Below are positions 53,070-61,829 of a DNA stretch of 64,000 nucleotides, one piece after another. This stretch comes from Lunatibacter sp035460985 (GTDB taxonomy: Bacteria; Bacteroidota; Bacteroidia; Cytophagales; Cyclobacteriaceae): assembly GCA_035460985.1 (NCBI GenBank), contig DATHWC010000305.1, forward strand, positions 1 through 64,000, written 5' to 3'. A program made the translations under genes and the position numbers. Within the stretch, counting starts at the first letter, position 1, and every line of letters begins with the position of its first letter. The notes beneath the pieces are model-generated. The model was not told the DNA's origin. It saw nothing but the letters and a program-made list of their open reading frames with translations, and ran no database searches.

Positions 53070-54599
53070 TTATTCCCATTCTATGGTGGCGGGTGGCTTG
53101 GAGCTAATGTCATAAACCACTCGATTTACGCCTTTTACCCGGTTGATGATATCGTTGGAAATTTTTCCCAAAAACTCATAGGGAAGGTGCACCCAGTCGG
53201 CGGTCATTCCATCTACCGAAGATACAGCTCGCAATGCTATCACCTGTTCATAGGTACGTTCATCCCCCATCACTCCAACAGATTGTATTGGGAGCAAAAT
53301 TGCCCCTGCCTGCCAAACTAAATCGTATAGATTGGCTTCTTTAAGTCCATTTATAAATATGGAATCGACCTCTTGTAGAATGTGAACTTTCTCAGCGGTA
53401 ATATCCCCCAGAATCCGAATAGCCAGCCCAGGTCCCGGAAAAGGATGTCGTCCGACTATATTTTCTGGAATATCCAAGGCCCTACCTACTTCTCTAACAC
53501 CATCTTTAAATAGGGTTTTTAGAGGCTCTACCACTTTCAGATTCATAAAATCCGGCAGACCTCCTACGTTGTGATGTGATTTGATGGTAGCTGATGGACC
53601 GTTTACAGATACTGACTCGATCACGTCCGGATAGATTGTCCCCTGCCCTAGCCATTTTACGCCTTCCAATTTATGTGATTCTTCATCAAACACTTCAATA
53701 AACGTTCTCCCAATTGCCTTACGCTTTCCCTCTGGATCTGATATCCCTTTTAGGGCATCGTAGAATTTCTGCTTGGCATCTACACCGATAACGTTTAGCC
53801 CCAATCCCTTGTAGGATTCCAAAACTTCCTCAAATTCATTCTTTCGCAGCAGTCCATTATCTACAAATACACAGATAAGGTTTTCGCCAACAGCCCGATC
53901 AATCAAAGTCGCCGCTACCGAAGAATCCACGCCTCCGGATAAGCCCATTACGACTTTATCTTTACCAATCGTCTCGATCAACTCGTCAACAGTAGCATCT
54001 ATAAAAACATCAGATGTCCATTCCTGCTTGCAGTCACAGATTTGCACAACAAAATTCCTTAAGAGGTTTTTCCCCTCAGTTGAGTGGGTTACCTCCGGGT
54101 GAAACTGAATCCCATAGGTATGCTCTCCTTCGACCTTGAAAGCAGCCACCCGCACGGAGGGAGTGCTTGCAATGATGTCAAAACCTTCCGGCAATTCCTT
54201 GATCGTGTCGCCGTGAGACATCCAAACCTGGGAACCGTGCGTCATTTCAACAAATAGACTGGAATGTGTGTCAAGATGGCTCAAATTGGCCCGTCCGTAT
54301 TCTCTAATTTCTGAAGGTGCTACATTTCCTCCATATTTCTGGGCTAACAATTGAGCACCATAGCAGACACCTAGGATAGGTAGCTTCCCCCTTAGACTAT
54401 CCAAGTCCAAATCAGGAGAACCCTCATCTCTCACCGAGCAAGGACTTCCGGATAAAATGATTCCTTTGATATCATCAGTGAGCGGTGGGATTTTATTGAA
54501 GGGGTGAATTTCACAATATACATTTAGCTCCCTTACCCTTCGGGCAATCAGTTGGGTATATTGGGAACCAAAATCTAGGATCAAAATCTGTTCTGCCAT
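53070..54599 (-). CDS. guaA: GMP synthase (glutamine-hydrolysing)
   Basis: A 509-residue enzyme converting XMP to GMP. The N-terminal glutaminase has LDFGSQYTQLIARRV, the catalytic Cys in GVCYGAQLLA and GIQFHPEVTHS. The ATP-pyrophosphatase domain has GLSGGVDSSVAA. The dimerisation domain ends in KPPATIEWE. The ATG at 54599 is preferred over a TTG at 54605. A perfect -7 element ends 3 bp before the start, so the mRNA may be leaderless. Confidence 0.96.
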   Translation of the reverse strand: MAEQILILDFGSQYTQLIARRVRELNVYCEIHPFNKIPPLTDDIKGIILSGSPCSVRDEGSPDLDLDSLRGKLPILGVCYGAQLLAQKYGGNVAPSEIREYGRANLSHLDTHSSLFVEMTHGSQVWMSHGDTIKELPEGFDIIASTPSVRVAAFKVEGEHTYGIQFHPEVTHSTEGKNLLRNFVVQICDCKQEWTSDVFIDATVDELIETIGKDKVVMGLSGGVDSSVAATLIDRAVGENLICVFVDNGLLRKNEFEEVLESYKGLGLNVIGVDAKQKFYDALKGISDPEGKRKAIGRTFIEVFDEESHKLEGVKWLGQGTIYPDVIESVSVNGPSATIKSHHNVGGLPDFMNLKVVEPLKTLFKDGVREVGRALDIPENIVGRHPFPGPGLAIRILGDITAEKVHILQEVDSIFINGLKEANLYDLVWQAGAILLPIQSVGVMGDERTYEQVIALRAVSSVDGMTADWVHLPYEFLGKISNDIINRVKGVNRVVYDISSKPPATIEWE

Positions 54600-54602
54600 G
54601 CG

Positions 54603-54610
54603 CAAAGTTA
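54603..54610 (-). promoter_or_regulatory. -7 element abutting the guaA start codon
   Basis: Minus-strand TAACTTTG matches TAnnTTTG exactly and ends 3 bp before the guaA ATG, implying a transcript that begins at or next to the start codon. No good -33 box was found, so it may be chance. Confidence 0.35.
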
Positions 54611-54678
54611 ATCAGCCCTCCTTAATTCCCGAAATAAAACAGGTTTTTTATCCCAAAACAAAAGCTGCTTAAGGTAGG

Positions 54679-55683
54679 TCAATCATCCGACGCGTCAGCA
54701 GTCTCTCCCACAAATAGGGTGTCAAGAACCTTGGCATTCAATCCTTTATCAGACAGATATCTTGCAAAAGTATGGGTAAAGCCATGGGTCAATAGAATAT
54801 CTTCTGCCCCTGTAGCTGAGATTGCTTCATTGAGCCCATTCCAATCTGCATGATCAGATAACACAAATCCTGCATCCATTGCCCTTCTCCTCCTCGCTCC
54901 CCGGATATTCATCCAACCTGAGCAGGCTGCCGTTCTGTATGGAGATAGCTTTTTGAGCCAAGGAGTACTTGCTGCTGAGGGTGGTGCTATTACCAGTGCC
55001 GTGCCATATTGTTGTTTGGGAATCACTTCCGCTACTTTTTCTGCATGGGGCAGGGCAATTCCATTTTCTATTAATGCCCTGTTGCTATTCCAGATCGCTC
55101 CATGGAGATATACAGGTCCATTTTCCAAATTTAGATACTTCAATATACGCTGAGCCTTCCCCAGGGAATAGGCGTAAATCACCGAACAACGTCCCTGAGA
55201 CGCATTGTCCTTCCACCATTGATTAATGGCTCTAAACACGACTTCCTGAGGCTCCCATTGATAAATGGGAAGACCAAATGTGCATTCAGAAATAAACTGA
55301 TGGCACCTGACTGGCTCGAAAGGGGTTGACAACCCATCAGCTTCTGTCTTGTAATCCCCACTTACCACACTTACCTCACCTTTGTACTCCATCCGAACCT
55401 GTGCTGATCCAGGAATGTGCCCCGCAGGATGGAGCGAAACTTTCACTCCGTTCCTTATGGTGATATTACCATAAGCCATTGTTTCCAACGAAATGGATTC
55501 GCCTAGCCGGTATTTTAATATTTGGGCAGAATCGTCATGGGCGAGGTAATGATGCATTCCCCACCGGGCATGGTCAGCGTGGGCATGGGTTATTATTGCC
55601 CTGTCCACTTCACGCCAGGGGTCAATATAAAAATCTCCCTGTGGACAATACAATCCATTTTCCCTCAATTCTAAAAGTGCCAT
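54679..55683 (-). CDS. ligase-associated DNA exonuclease (metallo-beta-lactamase fold)
   Basis: A 334-residue metallo-beta-lactamase-fold nuclease related to mRNA 3'-end processing factors and to the DNA-ligase-associated exonuclease family. The zinc motif ITHAHADHARWG is at about 31-42, with HPAGHIPGSAQ, VSGDYKTE and SDHADWNGL further on. In other bacteria it is encoded with an ATP-dependent DNA ligase and a helicase; neither is adjacent here. It follows the flavin reductase gene by 15 bp in the same direction. Confidence 0.88.
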   Translation of the reverse strand: MALLELRENGLYCPQGDFYIDPWREVDRAIITHAHADHARWGMHHYLAHDDSAQILKYRLGESISLETMAYGNITIRNGVKVSLHPAGHIPGSAQVRMEYKGEVSVVSGDYKTEADGLSTPFEPVRCHQFISECTFGLPIYQWEPQEVVFRAINQWWKDNASQGRCSVIYAYSLGKAQRILKYLNLENGPVYLHGAIWNSNRALIENGIALPHAEKVAEVIPKQQYGTALVIAPPSAASTPWLKKLSPYRTAACSGWMNIRGARRRRAMDAGFVLSDHADWNGLNEAISATGAEDILLTHGFTHTFARYLSDKGLNAKVLDTLFVGETADASDD

Positions 55684-55698
55684 AGCAGTGATTTGCTT

Positions 55699-56328
55699 TT
55701 AAATTTCCTTCAGCGGTTTATTCGCCTGCGCATAACTCAGTCTTGCGAGCTTTCGGCCTACATGGTATTCATCCAAACCAGAAACAGTCACCGTTCCAAG
55801 TTTCTCTAAACTGATAAACCCATCTTCTCCAAGTGCCCCTTCCTCTACAAAGACATGTGCAATTTCTCCAATGACCATAACTGTGCCATTAATTTGAAGG
55901 GTTTGGACTTCTGCAAGGGTACACCCTATCTTTAAAGGACTGGCTTTAACAAAAGGCGCCCAAAAGCCCTCCAAATATTCTTCATCCAATCCGGTTGCCT
56001 GAAACTCTGACTCCTCCCATCTAGCACTCGTGTGGTGGGCCTCCTTGTAAAATGCTTCTGTCACATGGTTCAGGGTAAAAAATCCATTTTCCAGAATATT
56101 TTCCAGTGTGTGTCGCTCCACGGTGTGAGGCCTAAAAAGAACCCCTATCAAAGGGGGACTCGCCCCTATGTGGAAAACTTGCGAAAACGGAGCCAGGTTA
56201 GTTTTACCTGAAGCACTTTTTGTGCCAATCAAATTTAAGCTTTTATAGCCCGTAAGGCTATTAACGAAGTCCCTACGAAAGGACTTATCAGCTGATAAAA
56301 TCGCTTTCTTGTCGAAATGCTTTATCAA
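55699..56328 (-). CDS. flavin reductase-like FMN-binding protein
   Basis: A 209-residue protein of the flavin-reductase split-barrel family (FlaRed-like). LIGTKSASGKTNLAPFS and GVLFRPHTVERHTLENI (abbreviated RPHTVERHTLENIL), with FTLNHV and VMVIGEIAHVFVE, fit the FMN-binding fold. It could reduce flavin with NAD(P)H or act with a partner monooxygenase. Its ATG overlaps the upstream hypothetical gene stop by 4 bp (ATGA), so the two are coupled. Confidence 0.85.
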   Translation of the reverse strand: MIKHFDKKAILSADKSFRRDFVNSLTGYKSLNLIGTKSASGKTNLAPFSQVFHIGASPPLIGVLFRPHTVERHTLENILENGFFTLNHVTEAFYKEAHHTSARWEESEFQATGLDEEYLEGFWAPFVKASPLKIGCTLAEVQTLQINGTVMVIGEIAHVFVEEGALGEDGFISLEKLGTVTVSGLDEYHVGRKLARLSYAQANKPLKEI

Positions 56329-56768
56329 ATTGAAATTGCCTCCTCAATTGATTTACAATATTTTATGTCCAACTTCCCAACTATATTATCTGGATTATTT
56401 TTCATGATTTGCTCTTTGGCAATCATTACCATTTTTTCAAACCACTTCTCCTGGGGAAGAATTTTGCGATGCTTACTGACTCCATAGCCCAACATTTCTT
56501 TCTTCCAAACCAAGAAATACCATTCCATACTCGGTTGATGAAAAGCACGCAACGCCTTTTTGTCAAAAATAAATTTTTCAAAATTTCCAGATTTGATTAT
56601 CTCAGAAATTTTGTCAAAAGTCTGTTTGAAATCTTCAATGGGAACGTAGTCCGTCAACAACTCACAGATAACGATACCTTCCTCAACATTTACAAAAACT
56701 TTAGCATACCGTTCCTCAAAAGACAAGTCAAAGTTTTCCAAGGCAGACTTATTTAGGGTTTCTTTCAT
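56325..56768 (-). CDS. conserved hypothetical protein coupled to the flavin reductase
   Basis: A 147-residue soluble protein from ATG 56768. The pattern (short strand VFVNVEEGIVICELLTD, helix, FEKFIFDKKALRAF, helix ending WKKEM) suggests an alpha/beta fold reminiscent of SpoIIAA/STAS-like proteins, but no diagnostic motif is present, so no function is given. Start-stop overlap with the flavin reductase gene implies joint translation. An alternative start at 56792 would add eight residues. Confidence 0.6.
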   Translation of the reverse strand: MKETLNKSALENFDLSFEERYAKVFVNVEEGIVICELLTDYVPIEDFKQTFDKISEIIKSGNFEKFIFDKKALRAFHQPSMEWYFLVWKKEMLGYGVSKHRKILPQEKWFEKMVMIAKEQIMKNNPDNIVGKLDIKYCKSIEEAISI

Positions 56769-56860
56769 TGGGAATAAATTATTTGGTATCAAGAGGAAAA
56801 TGAGGTAAAATCAAATACGAATTGGTAAAGATGACTCACCATTAAACAACGAATTAAAAT

Positions 56861-57124
56861 CTAATGAAATGTGTTTTTTCGCTGCGTTTTATTATGTTCA
56901 ACCTCTTGTTTGAAATGATCCATGTCTTCTTCAATCCTGATTGCATAATCAATGGTAGTCTTCATAAGTTCCTGTTGGGAAGCAATTTGTTCCTTTAATC
57001 GCGCCAATTCCCTATTTAATTCACCTAATTTATCCTCATAGGCTTTTCTAAGCTTCTCTTTTTCCAATTGCGCATTTTTCAATTCAGCCTTAAAAATCAA
57101 ATATGCTTCAGGTGGCGTTCTCAT
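56861..57124 (-). CDS. small coiled-coil protein
   Basis: An 87-residue highly charged protein from ATG 57124 (or 99 residues from 57160). The heptad pattern in KAELKNAQLEKEKLRKAYED and ELNRELARLKEQIASQQELM predicts a long coiled coil. The sequence is Glu/Lys/Gln-rich, without membrane segments or signal. No family was recognised. It sits 33 bp or more after the SDR stop codon in the same direction and could be co-transcribed. Confidence 0.55.
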   Translation of the reverse strand: MRTPPEAYLIFKAELKNAQLEKEKLRKAYEDKLGELNRELARLKEQIASQQELMKTTIDYAIRIEEDMDHFKQEVEHNKTQRKNTFH

Positions 57125-57193
57125 GCTATTTATACTTAATTCAAAGGGGAAAATACCCATCTCAACAACTCATATTTTAACTTTCACGGTTTT

Positions 57194-57874
57194 TTACCGG
57201 ATCACCGACATTCCACCATCAACATGGAGAACCTGGCCAGTTACCCATGACGACTTATCTGACAACAGATATAGTGCAGCCTCAGCGATATCCTTAGCGT
57301 CCCCATATCTGCCTAGAGGGTGTCTCTTCTTTGCGCCCTCCTTCTTATCATCGGTGGACAGCAATGAGGAGGCTAACGGCGTATCGGTCAGGGATGGGGC
57401 AACAGCATTTACTCGAATCTGCAAAGGTGCCCATTCCGCCGCCAGAGAGCGGGTCAATGATTCTACTGCTCCCTTCGCTCCCGCAATAGACGAATGGAAA
57501 ACCAGGCCGGTTTGGGCCGCCACCGTACTAAATAGCACAACAGATGCCCCCTTCGAATTCTTCAACGCCTTAAAACAATCCTGCAGAACCCGCACAGCAC
57601 CCAGGAAATTAATATCCAGATCCTGCTGAAAGTCTTCCACTGTCAGCCGGTGAAAGGGCTTCAACGTAATACTCCCCGGGCAATACACTACTCCATGAAT
57701 CTTCTCCGGAAGTTCATGGAGTGACTCTCCGCCTTTAGTTGCATCGAACCGGTTGGCATCCGTCCTACTTTTGGAATAAGCAAACGTATTTGCTCCAAGT
57801 TTCTCCAAGGCTTCGAGAATTTCTTTTCCAATGCCACTACTCCCTCCTATAATTACTATATTTTTATCTTCCAT
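57194..57874 (-). CDS. SDR-family protein lacking the catalytic tyrosine
   Basis: A 226-residue classical short-chain dehydrogenase by fold. The cofactor motif is IGGSSGIGKEI (9-19), the second glycine region is GVVYCPGSI (61-69), the catalytic serine region is SVVLFSTVAA (Ser116), Lys134 is retained and VDGGMSVIR closes the protein. However, the Tyr of YxxxK is replaced by Ile130 (SSIAGAKGAV), so ordinary hydride-transfer chemistry is unlikely. It is next to folE and a PTPS homologue, where a sepiapterin-reductase-type SDR would be expected. Confidence 0.8.
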   Translation of the reverse strand: MEDKNIVIIGGSSGIGKEILEALEKLGANTFAYSKSRTDANRFDATKGGESLHELPEKIHGVVYCPGSITLKPFHRLTVEDFQQDLDINFLGAVRVLQDCFKALKNSKGASVVLFSTVAAQTGLVFHSSIAGAKGAVESLTRSLAAEWAPLQIRVNAVAPSLTDTPLASSLLSTDDKKEGAKKRHPLGRYGDAKDIAEAALYLLSDKSSWVTGQVLHVDGGMSVIR

Positions 57875-57939
57875 ATTTTCTATTTCCTATAATGTATAAT
57901 TGAAAAGTGGACAAATTGTTTTGCCGTTGCTATTACAGA

Positions 57940-57965
57940 AAAAACCGAAGTCGACTTCGGTTTTT
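57940..57965. terminator. bidirectional terminator between folE and the SDR gene
   Basis: A perfect 26-bp palindrome centred between 57952 and 57953 with an A tract at one edge and a T tract at the other. It lies about 52 bp past the folE stop on the minus strand, so folE and the SDR gene are separately transcribed or linked only by read-through. Confidence 0.8.
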
Positions 57966-58017
57966 CTTTAATTCTGCCTATGTAGAAGATGCTAAAAACT
58001 ATCTAATTAATTAACGA

Positions 58018-58683
58018 CTATTTTTTTAAGGTCAAATACTTCATAAACTCGTTGCGGGACTGCTCGTCTCTCTCAAACTTACCACTATAAAATGATGTCA
58101 CGGTACTACTGTTCACATCACCTACCCCTCTGGAGGACACGCACATGTGGTTAGCATCAATAATTACAGCAACATCTTCTGTTCCGAGGATTTCTTTCAG
58201 TTCATTTCCTATTTGCATCGTCAACCTCTCCTGAACTTGTGGTCTTTTGGCGAAATACTGTACGATTCGGTTTATTTTGGAGAGTCCGATGACGCTGCCG
58301 TTGGAAATATAGGCAACGTGCGCTTTTCCGTAAATAGGCACAAAATGATGCTCACAATGAGAGAAAAATGTTATGTCTTTCTCCACCAACATCTCATTGT
58401 ATTTGTATTTATTCTCGAAAAGCTTCGCATCAGGTTTGTTTTTTGGATCAAGACCTGAAAAGACCTCTTTAATGAACATCTTAGCCACCCGCTTTGGTGT
58501 TCCCTTAAGGCTATCATCTGTCAAATCCAAGCCTAATACGTACATGATTTCTCTGAAATGTTTCTCAATAAGCTCTATTTTGAGCTCATCATCCATCTCA
58601 AAAGCATCATCCCGCAGGGGTGTTTCGTGTGACGTACCTACATGAGAATCTCCAATCTCATCGATCGCTTCGCTATAGGTCAT
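58018..58683 (-). CDS. folE: GTP cyclohydrolase I
   Basis: About 221 residues from ATG 58683, the start matching family N-termini (MTYSEAIDEIGDSHVGTS); two further in-frame starts exist upstream at 58719 and 58731. It converts GTP to dihydroneopterin triphosphate. Zinc and catalytic motifs SHCEHHFVPIYGK and ANHMCVSSRGV are intact, as is PKRVAKMF. It overlaps the PTPS 3' end, so the two are translationally coupled, pointing to one pterin pathway. Confidence 0.95.
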   Translation of the reverse strand: MTYSEAIDEIGDSHVGTSHETPLRDDAFEMDDELKIELIEKHFREIMYVLGLDLTDDSLKGTPKRVAKMFIKEVFSGLDPKNKPDAKLFENKYKYNEMLVEKDITFFSHCEHHFVPIYGKAHVAYISNGSVIGLSKINRIVQYFAKRPQVQERLTMQIGNELKEILGTEDVAVIIDANHMCVSSRGVGDVNSSTVTSFYSGKFERDEQSRNEFMKYLTLKK

Positions 58684-59089
58684 TCCCGTCGTATTCAACA
58701 AAGTTTCTTTCTGTTTCATATAATCGTACAATTAACTCGTATGTTTTATCAATTTGGTTTCTCAAAATATTCCAAATAACCACAGCAATGTTTTCCGCTG
58801 TTGGATTGAGGTTTTTAAATTCATGGGTATCTAAGTTTAAATTCTTATGGTCAAATTTCTTGATGATATGTTCTTGGATTAAGTCTTTCAACAATTTCAT
58901 GTCATAAACATAGCCTGTTTCCGGATCTATGGATCCACGCAATTTGACCACCAAGTCATAATTGTGCCCATGAAAGTTGGGATTATTGCATTTACCGAAA
59001 ATCGACTTGTTTTTTTCTTCCGACCAATTAGGGTTGTGAAGCCTGTGGGCGGCATTAAAATGTTCTTTTCGATACACGGTTACTTTCAT
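58673..59089 (-). CDS. 6-pyruvoyl-tetrahydropterin synthase homologue with biopterin-type active site
   Basis: A 138-residue protein of the PTPS/QueD family. Zinc ligands are His15 (AAHRL), His40 and His42. The active-site motif CNNPNFHGH (Cys34 to His42) is CxxxxxHGH, the arrangement of PTPS-II enzymes that make tetrahydrobiopterin, rather than the CxxxHGH of QueD. A DHKNLN motif and late Glu (YETERNF) complete the site. It is upstream of and overlapping folE. It could still act as QueD for queuosine; no queC or queE is in the window. Confidence 0.9.
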   Translation of the reverse strand: MKVTVYRKEHFNAAHRLHNPNWSEEKNKSIFGKCNNPNFHGHNYDLVVKLRGSIDPETGYVYDMKLLKDLIQEHIIKKFDHKNLNLDTHEFKNLNPTAENIAVVIWNILRNQIDKTYELIVRLYETERNFVEYDGNDL

Positions 59090-59381
59090 AAGGATACAAA
59101 CTTGAATAAAATAACTTTGTTTAATATTTTATCAAAATAATTAAACGTTTTTCATAATCCATTCACTTTCAGCAAAATTACATATTTTGTCCACGGGGAG
59201 TTATTAAAACGTCCATTTTTGAATTGACAAGCAGGTAACATCCTGGAATGGGTTTTGGGTTCAAATCAATCTACATAAATAATTGGCCATATTTTTAATT
59301 TCATGCAATTATTTTCAACACATTTTGTTATATTACTCAGAGATTGGTCAAAAACTTTAGCTATTTGATAAAAGTAACACT

Positions 59382-60113
59382 ATGAAGAGAATTTGGTGTA
59401 TTGTAATTATATTTCTTTTTGCCCCCCTATTGTCCCAAGAAATTCACAGCAGTGCCGAAGAAAGGTTTCCCAACGCTTCCATATTACCCAAATATGCGGA
59501 AGATATCAATTTCCTTACCGAAGTATTGTTGAATGAATTTGATGAATCAAGACCCGTCCCAAAGAAAAGCATGCTTGAAAAAGCATTGACGGGTTATTTC
59601 AATCTGGTAGAGAAAGGAGCCATTTCGTCTGGACGACCACTCACTATCATAGATTTCTCCATTCCATCTACGGATGACCGCCTTTGGGTGATTGATATGA
59701 AGAAAATGAAAATACACCTTCAATCTCTTGTGGCACATGGGAGGAATTCGGGTGAAAACATGGCCGAAAATTTTTCGAATCAACATTCCAGCTATATGAG
59801 TAGCGTGGGCTTTTACCTAACCGGCGAAACCTATCAGGGAAATCACGGGTATAGTCTACGATTGGATGGATTGGAAAAAGGATTTAATGACCAGGCCAGA
59901 TCCCGGGCTATAGTCATACATGGCGCGGATTATGTGGACGAAAAATTCATCTCTTCGACCGGAAGGCTGGGAAGAAGTTTAGGCTGTCCGGCATTGCCCA
60001 TGGGAACTCATGAAGAAATCATCAACGTCATCAAAGAAAAAAGCCCTCTCTTCATCTATGCGGAAGTTCCTGAGTATTTAGCCAAATCCCCCTTACTTAG
60101 ACCCCTCGGATAA
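59382..60113 (+). CDS. YkuD_2-type murein L,D-transpeptidase catalytic domain protein
   Basis: A 243-residue exported protein with a signal peptide (about 1-18, ending LLSQ) and the YkuD_2 catalytic domain. The active-site motif is spread as VIHGADY ... GRLGRSLGCPALP, giving the His and Cys (about Cys205). Such proteins resemble L,D-transpeptidases that cross-link or edit peptidoglycan. It ends convergently with another L,D-transpeptidase gene, their ends overlapping by 17 bp. Confidence 0.88.
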   Translation: MKRIWCIVIIFLFAPLLSQEIHSSAEERFPNASILPKYAEDINFLTEVLLNEFDESRPVPKKSMLEKALTGYFNLVEKGAISSGRPLTIIDFSIPSTDDRLWVIDMKKMKIHLQSLVAHGRNSGENMAENFSNQHSSYMSSVGFYLTGETYQGNHGYSLRLDGLEKGFNDQARSRAIVIHGADYVDEKFISSTGRLGRSLGCPALPMGTHEEIINVIKEKSPLFIYAEVPEYLAKSPLLRPLG

Positions 60114-61785
60114 GGGGCATGGACGTAGAAAGTGCTTTGTACAATTCCTCATCCCTTTCGTAGATATCATGTCTGAACATAGGAATACCCCTTGAATCTG
60201 TCCAAAAAGTCAGGTACAATATCACAACAGGTATTTTTCGTTTAAGCATGACAGTCTGTTCTTTGCGGCTATACATAGCTGCTAAAATCCGGTCATCCGA
60301 CCACAAAGGTTGATCCGCCAACAGTAACCTGGCTAATTCAAGAGGTTTTTGAATACGAATACACCCTGAACTGAGGGCACGGTCGTCGCGTGCGAACAAC
60401 TCCTTGGATGGGGTATCGTGGATGTAAACATTATGCGAATTCGGAAACATAAACTTTACCCAGCCAAGCGAATTGGATGGTCCGGGGTCCTGCCTTACCA
60501 TATAAGGAAAGTTGTTCGCCGTAATTCTACTCCAATCCACCGAATTTGGATCCACCTGCTGCCCGCTATGTGTCAATAGCCGCATGTTTTTGCTCGCCAG
60601 GTATCCTACATTTCGCTTGATAGCAGGGATTACATCATTGCGGAGGATAGTTGGCGGGACAGTCCATGTAGGACTAAAAACCAGATAGGTCATAGGGGCA
60701 TTGAATATTGGGGTTTTTCGATAAGCCTGTCCCACGATTGCATTACTGTGAAGGAGGGTGTCTCTGCCTCTTAGATAGTCCATGGAATAATTGGCAATAT
60801 TGACCAAAATCACCTCCGATAATACCGTATCGGGCAACCATCTCAACCTCTCCATGTTTACTGTCGCTTGACGTATTAAATCTTTCGGAGATTTATTTAA
60901 CGCTCGAATTGTAGCATTGCCAATTACTCCATCAGGGTTTAGTCCGTGTTTTTCCTGAAAAACCTGTAACCGTTTCAAGAGTGCTGAATCATAGGTCTCT
61001 GGGGATTCCGTTGAATCCAAGTGATTACCCTCCCAAAAATCCAATCTTTCCCTAATTTTTGGTACCGCGACATGGGACTCAAGTGGTTTGATGGATTTCT
61101 CCACAGCAATTTTTTGCCAGTTTCCGGTCACTTGATTTTCTTTTTGAAATAGACCCATCAAACTTCGCCTCATCCGTCCATACATGGGAAAAGCTGGATA
61201 AAGCGCTGAAATTCCTTTTCGAACATCGCCTGATTCGATGGATATTTTAAGTTTGGTGAGAACTTCTCTTCTAGGTTCCTTGCGTTGTATTTCCCATCCA
61301 TATACACTATGGCTCGGGTCAACTTTTCCCTGATAGATGTGAGTGGCTAATTCCAAAAAAGCATCCGTCAGGAGTACGTCCAATACGGCCAATTCAATGA
61401 CGCTAAGAGGTTCTCGAAGGCCACGGCTCGCATTCTCCATAGCTTCAAACTGTTTGTTAATTGCTTCCAAATGATAGTCTGCGGGGTCTAAGCCATCAAA
61501 TTTACACTGTTGGATCTCATAGCGCATTTCATATGCGGTACAGGAAAGTTTATCCCCATCTATCCAGGCTTCCCTGAATCCCCTTTCGGCATAAAAATCC
61601 ATTCCTTCCCTAAAATGAAAGGCGCGATGGGAACCGATTTCCCAAGTCCCAACCCCACCATGTACTTCAAATAGATTTCTGATTTCGAACGCGGTGTGGT
61701 GGTGGTCTATTGTTTGCTGAGCAGGCGCATTATAATAGACAAACACTAGCAAAACACTGCATATCCATCCCCCTATTCTTTTCAT
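60097..61785 (-). CDS. YcbB-type L,D-transpeptidase with peptidoglycan-binding domain
   Basis: About 562 residues from ATG 61785, giving a clean signal peptide (about 1-23, ending APAQ); the frame extends 10 codons more. A helical N-terminal scaffold is followed by a PG_binding_1 domain (LLKRLQVFQEKHGLNPDGVI, abbreviated FQEKHGLNPDGVIG), then a YkuD catalytic domain with YIHDTPSKELFARDD and RALSSGCIRI (catalytic Cys). This layout is that of YcbB/LdtD, which makes 3-3 peptidoglycan cross-links. Confidence 0.9.
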   Translation of the reverse strand: MKRIGGWICSVLLVFVYYNAPAQQTIDHHHTAFEIRNLFEVHGGVGTWEIGSHRAFHFREGMDFYAERGFREAWIDGDKLSCTAYEMRYEIQQCKFDGLDPADYHLEAINKQFEAMENASRGLREPLSVIELAVLDVLLTDAFLELATHIYQGKVDPSHSVYGWEIQRKEPRREVLTKLKISIESGDVRKGISALYPAFPMYGRMRRSLMGLFQKENQVTGNWQKIAVEKSIKPLESHVAVPKIRERLDFWEGNHLDSTESPETYDSALLKRLQVFQEKHGLNPDGVIGNATIRALNKSPKDLIRQATVNMERLRWLPDTVLSEVILVNIANYSMDYLRGRDTLLHSNAIVGQAYRKTPIFNAPMTYLVFSPTWTVPPTILRNDVIPAIKRNVGYLASKNMRLLTHSGQQVDPNSVDWSRITANNFPYMVRQDPGPSNSLGWVKFMFPNSHNVYIHDTPSKELFARDDRALSSGCIRIQKPLELARLLLADQPLWSDDRILAAMYSRKEQTVMLKRKIPVVILYLTFWTDSRGIPMFRHDIYERDEELYKALSTSMPLIRGV

Positions 61786-61829
61786 TTCAGACAATTTAAA
61801 AATAATGTGGATCATTGCGGAAGCATTTT

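Noticed and set aside
59256..59268. TGGGTTCAAATCA, resembling a tRNA T-loop
   Set aside because: No acceptor stem, D-arm or anticodon arm can be formed around it.
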